Shown here piece by piece: positions 50,995-60,686 of a DNA stretch of 64,000 bases (its first letter is position 1; the number at the start of each line of letters is the position of its first letter). This DNA comes from Cycas panzhihuaensis (lineage: Eukaryota; Cycadophyta), in NCBI GenBank assembly GCA_023213395.1, contig CM041465.1, forward strand, positions 131,571,741 through 131,635,740. The letters run 5' to 3'. The notes under the pieces are model-generated. The model saw nothing but the letters and a program-made list of their open reading frames with translations, was not told the origin of the DNA and made no database searches. Both the position numbers and the translations under genes were made by a program.

Positions 50995-51694
50995 AATGAG
51001 CCTAAACTACCATATTAAGTTTGTTCCTATTCCTCTTAGCCATGGGTGGAATGAGGACTTAAGATGGCCTCTTTCATTTCCTTTTGGTTCTTCCTGCGGA
51101 ACCCTTATTCTCATTTTCCTTGGGACCTTGTCCTCCTATTTGGGCATCCCCCAATTAGGATGACACTTTAGAGTATCGTCACTCCTATCTCACTCGATAT
51201 TTTGTTTGCATATCCCTCTATGCTCCCATGTGGACATGTGTGTGGCCTTATTTCCTATCCCTACATATGTCTGTCGCCTCTACTCATGGTGATCGTGTGT
51301 GCTTCTGTTAGGAATATGGTCCCACATGAAAGGAAATATGCATAACCTAAACAAATACCATAACACAATAGCTCATGCAATAATCAACTTAAAATACAAC
51401 TATGCATATCCTCGTGCATCCATGCACCCTCATACATACACACACATAAACAAAACATACACATCATCCATCACACATTATGATACATATCATGATATGC
51501 CAAAATGGGGTATCAATCATCCCATTTATATATATATAAAACAATCATGTGTCATGTCATATAAATGGTATGGTATATCATTTATGGGAAGTCAGTGTCC
51601 TTGCAAGGAGGGTACAATCATGTGTCTATATATGGTGACTCCCTAGAGGCCCGTGCTTTCCCCTATCCAAAATAAAAATATATATACTACTCTA
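50995..51694. other. Convergent noncoding gap between pol and the antisense gene
   Basis: About 700 bases between the end of the plus-strand pol and the stop of the minus-strand PMD gene. The middle (51300-51560) is A/C-rich with CATACACA runs. No coding sequence that I recognise; both transcripts would end here. Confidence 0.5.
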
Positions 51695-53597
51695 CTATTG
51701 CCCCACCCCTGGGGCATCATCTCCTAGTCGATGTGATCTCTCTCCTAGGGACCACATCCCTCCGAGACTCCTCCTCAGTCTTTGCGAGCTCCCTGCCTCG
51801 CTCCCCTCATCCCGTGGCCTCCTTGGGGTCATAGCTAGCATATGAGTCTATGTCTTGCTCCACACTGACCTCGATGCCATGTCCTCTATCAGTCGATCGT
51901 ATCAAGCCTTGATACGATCCCGCTCCATCTCCATGAGGCAAAGCCTCTCCTCCATCCCCTGGAGGTATTCCTCCATCACTGCTATCTAGATATGGCTCTC
52001 CATATCCCCTCCGGCTCCTCCCTGAGTCTCTTGTGCCTGCACCTGACTCTGTAGAGCATCCCTCTCAGCTCAGATGGTGCCCATCTCTGCCTATTATTGT
52101 CCCACTCGTACCTCGTGCTCCTGGGACTCTACAACCCATATATCTCTCACCCGTATCAATGGGGCGAATGCTGTCGTATGACCACCTGCCGATCTAGGCT
52201 TATCGCTAGCCTAGATGGGAGGCTGTCCCTCTGCATACGTCTGAGGGAATATCTCTTGGACTACTACCTCCACTAGCCTCTGAATATCTACCATACCTAC
52301 AAATCCAACATGTCATTTATCAGTACATGTCTATACATATGTCAAACTGAAATCAAACTATATATGTGTCTAGCAATTAAATGATGATAGGAGAAGGTCA
52401 TGTCTCACCTAATGCGGCTGCCAACTCCTCTACTCAAGTGATTACCTCTATCTTAGGCACTCCACCAGATGCAAGTACCTCCTCCTCCTTGGGTACCTCC
52501 TCTGCCGCTGCTTTGGCTCCTAGGGCATCCCTCCTCTCTATGGTTGGTGCAGCTGCTGCCTCTCTAGATCTCGCTAGGATTCGTAGCCTGCAAGCCTATG
52601 TCACTGGGCCCCTACTCTCCTCTGTAGCTTTTGATGGGCCTGCCTCTCCACCTGCAGCCCCATATGGACCTACCTCTCCTATAACTCGTGATGGACTGGC
52701 CCCATCACCTCCATCACCACCCTCATCATTTCTCGGGGGCACTCCTGCCCCGCCTGCCTCATCATCACTATCCCACCTCACTGCTCTATATGGATTTGCT
52801 ATATAATCTATCATGGTGAGGAGGTCTAGTGATGTGGCCTCCACTGAGTTATGGATATGTGCTTGGTCCTCGGTCCCTCTTAACCTAGTCTGCTTCCTTT
52901 GTACCATCAGAGCCCACTTTAAGATAGGGTGTAGTCCCCCCCTTGGTGCCACTACTCTAAAGTGGTCGAAGAACCATCACTGTAGTAACGTAATATACGA
53001 TAATCTGCCTCTCCTTGCTACCCAAATGGTGTCTAGCTATGCGATGAGGTTCACTGCTATAAGGGTAGCTCAATCCATCATCTCTCCTACCTCACACTGG
53101 CATACTACATTCATCCACCCTCCTGGTATATCTATATAGTTATGTTTCTAGGATTTTTGGAATAGAATACACAAAGCAATTAACTTCCTCACCTAAGGAA
53201 CCCCTGACATTACCATGGTCTGGAGAGAAATCCCTCGTCTCTCCCACCTATCCAAACCTATAAAAAACATAGATACCTCCCTATGTGTTGTCTCATTACT
53301 GGGCAGTGCTTCTAGCGTCACTGGCCTCCCTGTCGCTAGTACTCCTAGTATCTTCCTCATGTCCCTAGGCATCACTGATACGTCTCCCACTTGGGGTAGA
53401 TGGAAGACATGTCTCCTCCTATCCGAGTGTAATACTATGTCAACCAGTAGTCACTGGTCTGAGGTATACTAGGGTGTCCTCAAGACCTTCAACAGGCCAC
53501 ACCTCTGTAGGATCTCCCTATCCTCTCTAGTCATCATCTCTACGAAGCTCAGTATAACCATCCCTATGTTCTTACAGTTCTCCACCGTGATCACGAC

Positions 53598-54087
53598 CTG
53601 CAAAACGCCATAAAACAAGTCAGAACTTGATTAGTACTCCCTCCTTGTCCCCTGGACTACCTCTTGGCTTCACTTGGTTGAGATTTGGGGTCCCTTAGAC
53701 CCCCCTTCTCTTTTTTCTATAGTTTTACCTTCGTACTATGCCAAACTTTACGGTACTGTGGAGTTTAGCTTGAGTCATGTGGCAAAGATCACGGCATCAT
53801 GATCTTTGCCACAGTGTAAATGGCACCCCCCCAAAAGGGGAGGGGGGGTGCTTGCCAAAAATAAAAATAAATATTGTCTGTGGGCCACAACCGGGCCCAT
53901 TGGGACCAGGGCTACCTAATGCCCCGGTCTCGCCTCTCTCTGGGTCCAATTTAGACCCTGAGAGGTCGTTTCTCACCCATAAGGGGCCTACAAACTTACA
54001 TAAAAATAACAAAAAGCATTAAACTTCATAGAACGAAATGGGTTGGGTTTTCAGAGGTCCACTCACTAGATCTAGCTTAGCACTTAC
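53598..54087 (-). other. Intron 1 of the antisense gene, with hairpins and the LTR palindromic module
   Basis: 490 nt with a GTAAGT donor at 54087 and a TTTTGCAG acceptor at 53598. It holds the 28-bp module at 53742-53769, a perfect 14-bp stem (TGTGGCAAAGATCA at 53778-53791, complement at 53800-53813), a perfect 10-bp GC-rich stem (GCACCCCCCC at 53823-53832, complement at 53842-53851), and a further imperfect repeat near 53934-53965. Confidence 0.7.
53742..53769. repeat. 28-bp palindromic module inside the antisense intron
   Basis: CAAACTTT...GGTACT...GAGTTTAG, an imperfect version of the LTR module at 41866, 61195 and 2722, with the same length and spacing. Confidence 0.6.
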
Positions 54088-54263
54088 TATCTCATCCCCA
54101 CGGTCCTAACGGCTATCCTCTGGCTCTGGTTCGACCATCTGATCTCCCTCTGCATACCTCTGAAGTCGGGTAGTGCTCCACTGTATAAGAAAATGGCTCT
54201 CGATTTTCTCGAGAGCTCGTGAAAATGAATCCTATTTTCATCGACTTTCCTTATATAGGCGGG

Positions 54264-54806
54264 GACCCCAATGGGTACTGTCTCCATTTTCGCTCTCATA
54301 ACAACCCTTTGGATTGTCTCTTACCCCCAATCACCTTTGCCTTTTAGCCCTGCCACCTGTTGTGCCTCCATAGCCTTCATCTCGCTCCTTCTTGCAGATG
54401 CATTTATGGCACCCTACCAATGTATTTTTTTGAAGGGCCCTTCTACCTCGTTTTATGGGCCACTCTCGTGCATGCCTAAGTTTATACTTGTTTGGCTCGT
54501 TTCACCATCTCGAACTCATTTTTGCAGCTCGTTCCTACCCCTGGGGTCTCCAAATGGAATGCTCCCTCTGTCTGGAGTCATTCCTTGCTTTCTTAAGCAA
54601 CCTTTGGCATCCCAGAGTCTCCTTTTGCTGAGCACTACCAACTAGTAGTCAGATAGCCTACTCTTGTCCTTAGGTAGCCTTATTGTTAAGTCCTCCTACC
54701 CTTCACGACCATTTATTGCTTGCCATATGAGCCTCTTTTGCTTTGACTCATACATTATTGGGCATTTTCTCTATTGAGATATTTTCTTTCATCATCCATA
54801 TCTCTC
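54264..54806 (+). other. Region between antisense gene and extra RNase H
   Basis: Open on the plus strand for a stretch (54271-54645) without a domain that I recognise. It probably holds the promoter of the antisense gene on the minus strand and the upstream part of the RNase H frame on the plus strand. Confidence 0.35.
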
Positions 54807-55190
54807 TTCATTTTTACTGACGGTGGAAGCCACAGTAATCCCAGACCTTCTGCCACTGCATGGATTTTTCATGGCCCTTCTAGACATGATTTTTGATGTT
54901 CTGGAATCTTCCTCCTTGATGCCACCAATAACGAAGCTGAGTACACAATCGTTATCGAAGCCCTTAGTGATACACTCTGTTTCTATCACGGATCTATCGT
55001 TCTTCTCTGCAACTCCCAAGCGGTGGTGTCCCATCTCACCTAGGTTTACTAGGTGTGATGCCCTCACTTGAGAGCCCTCGCTTTGACCGCTAGATCCTTA
55101 CTAGCTAATTTCTAGTCTATTGACATCTGACACATTCCTCGGGCCCTCAACGCTAAGGGAGACAGCCTTGTTCGCCTTGTCCTTAAGCAT
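54807..55190 (+). pseudogene. Second RNase H (RVT_3/RNase HI-like) downstream of integrase
   Basis: Plus-strand frame from 54807: FIFTDGGSHSNPRPSATAWI (first Asp), NNEAEYTIVIEALSD (Glu), IVLLCNSQAVVSHL (family CDSQ; the third catalytic Asp is now Asn), and HIPRALNAKGDSLVRLVLKH (fourth acidic residue, family NxxAD). This is a complete RNase HI-like core of about 125 residues with stops, distinct from the Gypsy RNase H at about 49240. It resembles the additional RNase H known in Tat-lineage elements, but lies beyond the integrase and beyond the antisense gene. Confidence 0.85.
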
Positions 55191-55642
55191 TGCCTTCCTC
55201 TTCTTGCTGACCGCCCCTGAGACTTACCCGGTCCCCCTATCATCCAAGTTTTAGGTCATCATATAGATCACGTTGCGATCCATTTACACCTCCGAAAGTT
55301 AGTCACTAATGAGGTTAAACTATAACGACTACTGGGTTTACTTATTTACTCTTATACCTGACATCGTCATGCATTTTTCTCTACATTTTTACGATGGGAG
55401 CAGCCCCCCCATCCTTTTTAGCCTCCAGTTGATTCTCAGGTGGCACATAGGTAGCCCTTATATCATCTCCACCCCTGTCCTTGTATCCATGCATTCCGCC
55501 ACGATACTTGCCAGCACCATTGACTCTTGCTATGATCATGATTTATATATATACATACACATGTGCTACTGATAGTTTCATTACCAGCATTTGCCATTGC
55601 ACCATGCTTCTGAGTAGTGAGGCTCTGCTACTAAGGGGGCAA
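55191..55642 (+). other. Tat-like 3' untranslated region and polypurine tract
   Basis: The frame after RNase H degrades (ADRP, then stops). The region ends with CTAAGGGGGCAA (55631-55642) next to the LTR, a polypurine tract. No other feature is recognised. Confidence 0.65.
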
Positions 55643-55838
55643 TGTTTCCCAACTACCGGGAATGGATACAGACAGGTCGACCTAGGTAGGCTTAGGTATA
55701 CTTCTTCCTTTTCACTTGTACTATTTCTTTGGAAAGGTTCACAAAAGTGATGTCTCATTGCATGACTGCTTGCTTCATTTGTATGTTCACTTTGCATTTG
55801 TTACCTGGTCATGCTGCTTGTCGTATTGTGATCATGAC
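55643..55838 (+). repeat. 3' LTR of the Tat-like element, truncated at the duplication junction
   Basis: TGTTTCCCAACTACCGGGAA onward matches the first 190 or so bases of 41358-44131, then stops near GTATTGTGATCATGAC and passes directly into family A internal sequence. More than 2.5 kb of the LTR is missing. Confidence 0.88.
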
Positions 55839-57281
55839 TAAAGGGCTCTTAATCTCATAAAACTTATATTTTATGAACTTTTTAAAAAAAAATTATACAT
55901 TATGTTGTTTCTAAAGGCTCCCAATATGATGATGAAGTTAATTTTGAAAGATAAAGATAGAAAAAGGAAGATTAATTTAAAATAAAATATAAAAAGGCTC
56001 AATTATGATATTTTAAGGCTTAAAACATATGAACTAATATATGTTTTATGAAATATTAATATAAAAATTTATTAAATATTAGATATAAAAATCTCCCATG
56101 GAATTAAAAACACTTAGTTTAGTGTAAGTGTACAACACTAAATAAATAATAGATCATTAGATTTATTTAAATAACTATTTGAATAAATGTCATATAACAC
56201 TTCTTTGATGATAATGACACCACTTAATCTTGATAATGGACCCAATTTATTTGATATTAAAGAGATAAGGATGATTGAGAATTTTACTTAGTTATGAGAT
56301 AAGGAGAGAAGTCTCATATATTATTTAATTGGCATACCAAATTAGCTATTACATTTATCTAACTAATATTCAGATGTTGAGGTTATCCAACTAGAAGATG
56401 ATGTTTATTTATATTTGCTAATGAAAATTTTGACTAGCTAAGTTTGACTAGAGGCATGAAAATATATATTTATATTATCTTGTTACATTTAACTTATTTT
56501 AGCTAAATAGTTTGACTTATTCTTAGAGTTGCTATATTTTTTTATAATTGATATGATGATGTTCTTAAATGATTGACAAAAGAAAGCTACAAAAGTATGT
56601 AAGTGAGAAAGCACATAAAGAAATCTTGTACACAAAAGGTAAGTAAAGGTTTCACAAGCTACTCTTGCATAACACACTATATTTTGTTATTCTAACTTGT
56701 ATATAAGAGACAATATTATGTTATTTTTATGACAAGCATTTTGAAAGCTAATGAATCATATATTTGAAATAATTACCTATAAAACTAGTGACCATAAAGG
56801 TTGGTTACCCATATATTTTGGTAGATGATTAATATTTTATATGGACCAAATAATTAATTTGTTTGTAAAGATTGTTAATGACTAGTTAAAAAATATTTCA
56901 TAGTAGTATTATAGGTCAAGACATAAAGATGTTCACAAAAACACTTCATATATTGGTTGATGTTGATGTTGATGGATGATGATGATTGGATTATTTATAA
57001 ATTAGATGTTTATAGTTAGTCACTGAGATACACAAATGATTACATATAGTTTTATACATAGGGATATATGTTAATGCTTATAGGAGACAAATATAATAGA
57101 TGACAAATTTATAGATGATGGATGGTACAATGATTATAGGTTACAAGTGATGATATATGATATAATTATTGCTTGATATAAATATATATTATTATACAAG
57201 TTATATGATCCAATAGACATGAAAACATAATATAATGAAGATAATGATGAAGATTTAAAGACATTAAACATTAAGGAGGAA
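55839..57281 (+). mobile_element. Family A internal region, 3' part (unit 2)
   Basis: Copy of 36282-37713, ending with the polypurine tract TTAAGGAGGAA (57271-57281). It has about 20 bases (near AGCTATTACATTTATCTAAC, 56344-56363) that unit 1 lacks. Confidence 0.85.
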
Positions 57282-57664
57282 TATTAGAATATTTAAATTA
57301 ATCGCATATATAATATTTAATATCAATGATGTGGACATATACATAATCCCACCAATCAGATATATTAAGAGATGTGATATACATATATATATCTATATTA
57401 ACATTCTATTAGAAGATGTAACAATTCAAGAGAAATTATATACTACTCATGAGATGAATATTGATATAAATATGTACATACACCACTTGAGAAGTTGGAA
57501 AAGATCTATGACATAGAGATATATTCATTATGATTTTAAGAGGATCTCCAAACTCCACCTTCTCTTGTGGTTTTTCTTACATTAGATTTTTTATATATAA
57601 ATAGGTTATCTCTTTTATGGTACATTATTGATCTATTATTTACTTTATTATTTATATTTATTCA

Positions 57665-57739
<75 letters not shown>

Positions 57740-57862
57740 CTCATTGAGATAATTTGTTCATTATAAATGCTTAATATATTTCTATTATATTACACTTAAT
57801 ATATTATAATATGTTAATTCTAAATTCTAATTTTATATTAAAGTAAATTTTAATTTTTAGTA
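57282..57862 (+). repeat. LTR of family A (unit 2)
   Basis: TATTAGAATATT to TTTTTAGTA, with (TC)n at 57666-57699 and (TA)n at 57700-57737. The primer site after it, TGGTATCAAAGCCATGG (57863), is closer to the canonical TGGTATCAGAGCC than the unit 1 copy. Confidence 0.88.
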
Positions 57863-59989
57863 TGGTATCAAAGCCATGGTGAGTTGAAAGTTAACTATGA
57901 AGTGAGAAATTTTGTGTAACAGGAAGAAAGCATATGAGATCCAATTTGATGAGCCAACATGTTAGATACAAAGTAGTAAATATGCTAATGATAAAACAAA
58001 TAATAGAGCTAGTATAAGAGTTAGTTATAAGATATAATTAATGAGTTAAAATTTTGAATATACTAATTATGTTAATGACATGTGAACATGATACAGGATT
58101 AAGAAAAAGTTGATGAAGATAAATGAGATGAAGTTGAATATAGATGAGATAAAGTGATACAAAGTTGCATAATGAAATAAGAATACTAATGGTATATTAA
58201 TATTTAAATTTATGTAGATAATTATATTTAGTATATTAGTACCATATTCATGAAGGTGTATTTGAAGTTCATCCATAAGAGATTACTTAAATAAGATTCA
58301 TCATCCTTTGAAAGTAATATGTCAATGAAGATATTCCAGTTCATAGTGAAGGCTTCTGCAAGTGTCCTGGTATTGAAGATGAGAATTTGCTGTTACTAGT
58401 AAAATATTTTGGAGGCTTTTATGAGGATCTCATAATGGAGATTCATTACTAGAATGAAGCCAATATCCCATCAATGAAATGCTAAATAGGCAATCAACCT
58501 GTATAGTATGATAAGCGACAAACTAAAATTAAGTATAAGGCAGTATATAACAACAAATAAAAGAAGGTATATGGTACACATTAAATTATTTTGGTATAAG
58601 GATGTGTGATATATTGATAGAAAGAATAATTATGGCATGAGATATTTATAATAAAATAAATGATTAGATCAATTTCTAATTATGATAAAAATAACTAGGG
58701 TTTGAGCAAGAAATAGACTATGATATTAAAAGGCATCTTTAAAGAATTTACTACTATACAACCTTGGGAGAAAAGTTGTAAACTATATATTATTTGGCCA
58801 AATACAATTGTACTATTGTTGAGTTCTCATTATCTAGTATTTTTTAAACTCCTTTGCTTTCTACCCTAAAAGATGTTTAGTAGTGATTGATTGTCAAAAG
58901 ATAACATATGTGAATATACTATGGTTGCCACAAACTTACCAATCCTCCATAGAGAATTATATATTGGATAAGAAGATGAAGCACATATCATATATCTATG
59001 CCCTATAATCATTGGTCTATAAAGTTGAAGTTAGAGAAGAAGATCCATGTACAAACTAGATTATGAAGAGCCATAAACTTGTAGCCATAAAAAGAAGTGG
59101 AGAACGCAGAGAAAAGAACACTATAAGAGAAGTTGAGAGAATGGGTACTATAAAAAAAATGGATTACACATGAAGAATACTCAATTAAAGAGTTTTACTA
59201 TTATATATATATGGAAGCCATTGTAGATGAAGATCAAAGCTAACCCATAGAACTAAAGGCCTTCACTCATAGAGGCACCCAAGACAAAGCTAATACATAA
59301 AGAAAGATGAAGGCATCTACCTTGCCATGCCAATTCATACTCACATAGAGAAAAATGTAGCCCTATAAATGAAGTAAATGCCACACACTCATAGGAAGAG
59401 ACATATAGATCTTATCATAGGAAGAGCCATATTTTGTTGCCCTGCAAAAATTGATCATGAAAATGATCCAGAGATCAAGAATTTTTATGTAAAAGAATTT
59501 TTATTTGAAAAAAAAAATTACAACTAATTTTAAAATTTTAACTTGATTAGACATTTTTTAGATTTGCTAGCTCCCTTGACTATTAATAGGTGGTCACATG
59601 GAGGTCCAATATGACCATGGGCTAATTCTTTAAGGGGAAGACTTCAAATCTCATTAAAATATATTGAAATATTTTTACAAATTTAAAATTTATAAGTTAA
59701 ATTAAATTTTATTTGAAACTTGTAACCAATTTCTAAAGCAAAGCATACTTTTTTGAGATATACTAGCACTCTTTGACTATAACTTTGCACTAGAGTATTA
59801 GAATCAAGTGTTGCTAATATCATTAAAAAGAGAATTTTGAGATGGTTGAAATGATTGGCTGTATGACATATTTTAGAAATTAGATGATAGAAAAAATAAT
59901 CTTTAAAATTAATGAAAGTTCTCTTAACCTCACAAAAGTTATATTTTATGAACTTTTTCAAAAAAAGATTCACGCATTTCCATGTTTTC
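57863..59989 (+). mobile_element. Family A internal region, truncated (unit 2)
   Basis: Copy of 38285-40660 without the 243-bp tandem duplication. It contains the conserved unknown segment at 59683-59973. Confidence 0.85.
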
Positions 59990-60686
59990 TGGTCAGAAAC
60001 ATGAAATCATACATTGATGTTCCCATATATAGGATCTTTAACCATACACAGCAAGCAACAAATGGAAAATGTAGAAAATAGATACACAGTACATAGGTAT
60101 TTACGTGGGAAACCCTTTCAAAAAAAAAACCCACCACAAAGAGGATCCTTGATGGATCACTTTATTATTGCACAATGAACTTGGATGATGAATATATAAG
60201 GCCTCAAGGCTTTTATACTCTCCAAGAGTTATCACCTGATTAGTGTTGTGACCCTTTGAATAAATCACACCTTTTGGCTTGCATCCTTTCACATAATTAA
60301 ACCATATTAACATTAATTAAGTGGCTTAATAATTAACCACCATGCTAACATCCCCCCTCAATGTAAATGTAGGGAACTTGCAACATGAAGAAGTTGAGTT
60401 ATCACAAAGGCTGAGACTATCCTGTAGCTTCTTTATCCTTGTCGATACATCCCCCCTCAAGGATAACATCGCTGAGTCCTAATCTAGTATGTATCTTCAT
60501 GAATTGGTCTTCAGTGAGTGGCTTGATGAACATGTCCGCAAGTTGTAATTCACTTGGACAATAGTCGACCTGCTATTTCCCTAACTTGATCTACTCGCAA
60601 ATATAATGATGCTGAATCTCGATATGCTTTGTACATGCATGAAACTCTAGATTCTTCGACAGATGAATGGTACTTTAATTATCAAC
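59990..60686 (-). mobile_element. 3' end of a Copia-1 family element, minus strand (unit 2)
   Basis: LTR 59990-60350, then the polypurine tract (minus strand ATTGAGGGGGGA, 60362-60351) and the pol tail to 60686, where the Tat LTR begins. This copy preserves the best polypurine tract of the family. Confidence 0.9.

Larger units (their letters stand above)
51695..54263 (-). pseudogene. Antisense gene with plant mobile domain, three exons, inside the Tat-like element
   Basis: Transcribed against the retrotransposon. A TATA-like CTATATAAGG lies at 54263-54254. Exon 1 ends at 54088; intron 1 is 54087-53598 (GTAAGT...TTTTGCAG); exon 2 is 53597-52409; intron 2 is 52408-52297 (GTGAGA...TTTGTAG, 112 nt); exon 3 is 52296 to the stop at 51695. 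Both introns keep the frame. Exon 2 reads ENCKNIGMVILSFVEMM, RCGLLKVLRTP, RRRHVFHLPQVGDVSVMPRD, ILGVLATGRPVT and SMFFIGLDRWERRG, the pattern of the PMD family (retrotransposon-borne or host MAIN/MAIL-like). Exon 3 encodes a charged helical tail (MEEYLQGMEERL, MEMERDRIKA). About 15-20 in-frame stops show it is dead. The start codon is unclear. Confidence 0.8.
36282..55838 (+). repeat. Unit 1 of a tandem segmental duplication of about 19.5 kb
   Basis: From 36282 (TAAAGGGCTCTTAATCTCAT) the order is A2 end, A LTR, A3 internal, Copia fragment, Tat LTR, gag. The same order repeats from 55839, with offset 19557 at the left end and 19329 at the Copia LTR and Tat LTR. The offset change matches the 243-bp duplication at 38695-39180 apart from small indels. 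Unit 1 ends at the junction near 55838, inside the Tat 3' LTR. Confidence 0.9.
41358..55838 (+). mobile_element. Tat/Ogre-like Ty3/Gypsy retrotransposon with antisense gene and extra RNase H
   Basis: A 14.5-kb element: 5' LTR 41358-44131, primer site, gag-protease-RT-RNase H-integrase (44387 to about 50960), an antisense PMD gene (54263-51695), a second RNase H (54807-55190), a polypurine tract and about 196 bases of 3' LTR. The 3' LTR is truncated at the junction of the 19.5-kb duplication. The 5' and 3' LTRs differ by about 10 percent by eye over the shared 190 bases. Large size, long LTR, primer-site type and extra RNase H place it in the Tat lineage; the exact clade needs a tree. Confidence 0.9.

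Noticed and set aside
52381-52806. Ala/Ser/Pro-rich open frame of 141 codons on the plus strand.
   Set aside because: It lies opposite exon 2 of the antisense PMD gene, and its composition is the shadow of the acidic Gly-rich stretch on the minus strand. It has no domain.
54271-54645. Open plus-strand frame of 124 codons upstream of the second RNase H, considered as a membrane protein because it is hydrophobic.
   Set aside because: No recognisable family or conserved partner copy in the window; it may simply be leader sequence. Left as unassigned.
41358-55838. The Tat-like element ending at 55838 as a natural insertion boundary.
   Set aside because: The 3' LTR stops after about 190 of about 2770 bases without CA terminus or target duplicate, and the following sequence is the start of the duplicated unit, so this is a rearrangement junction.
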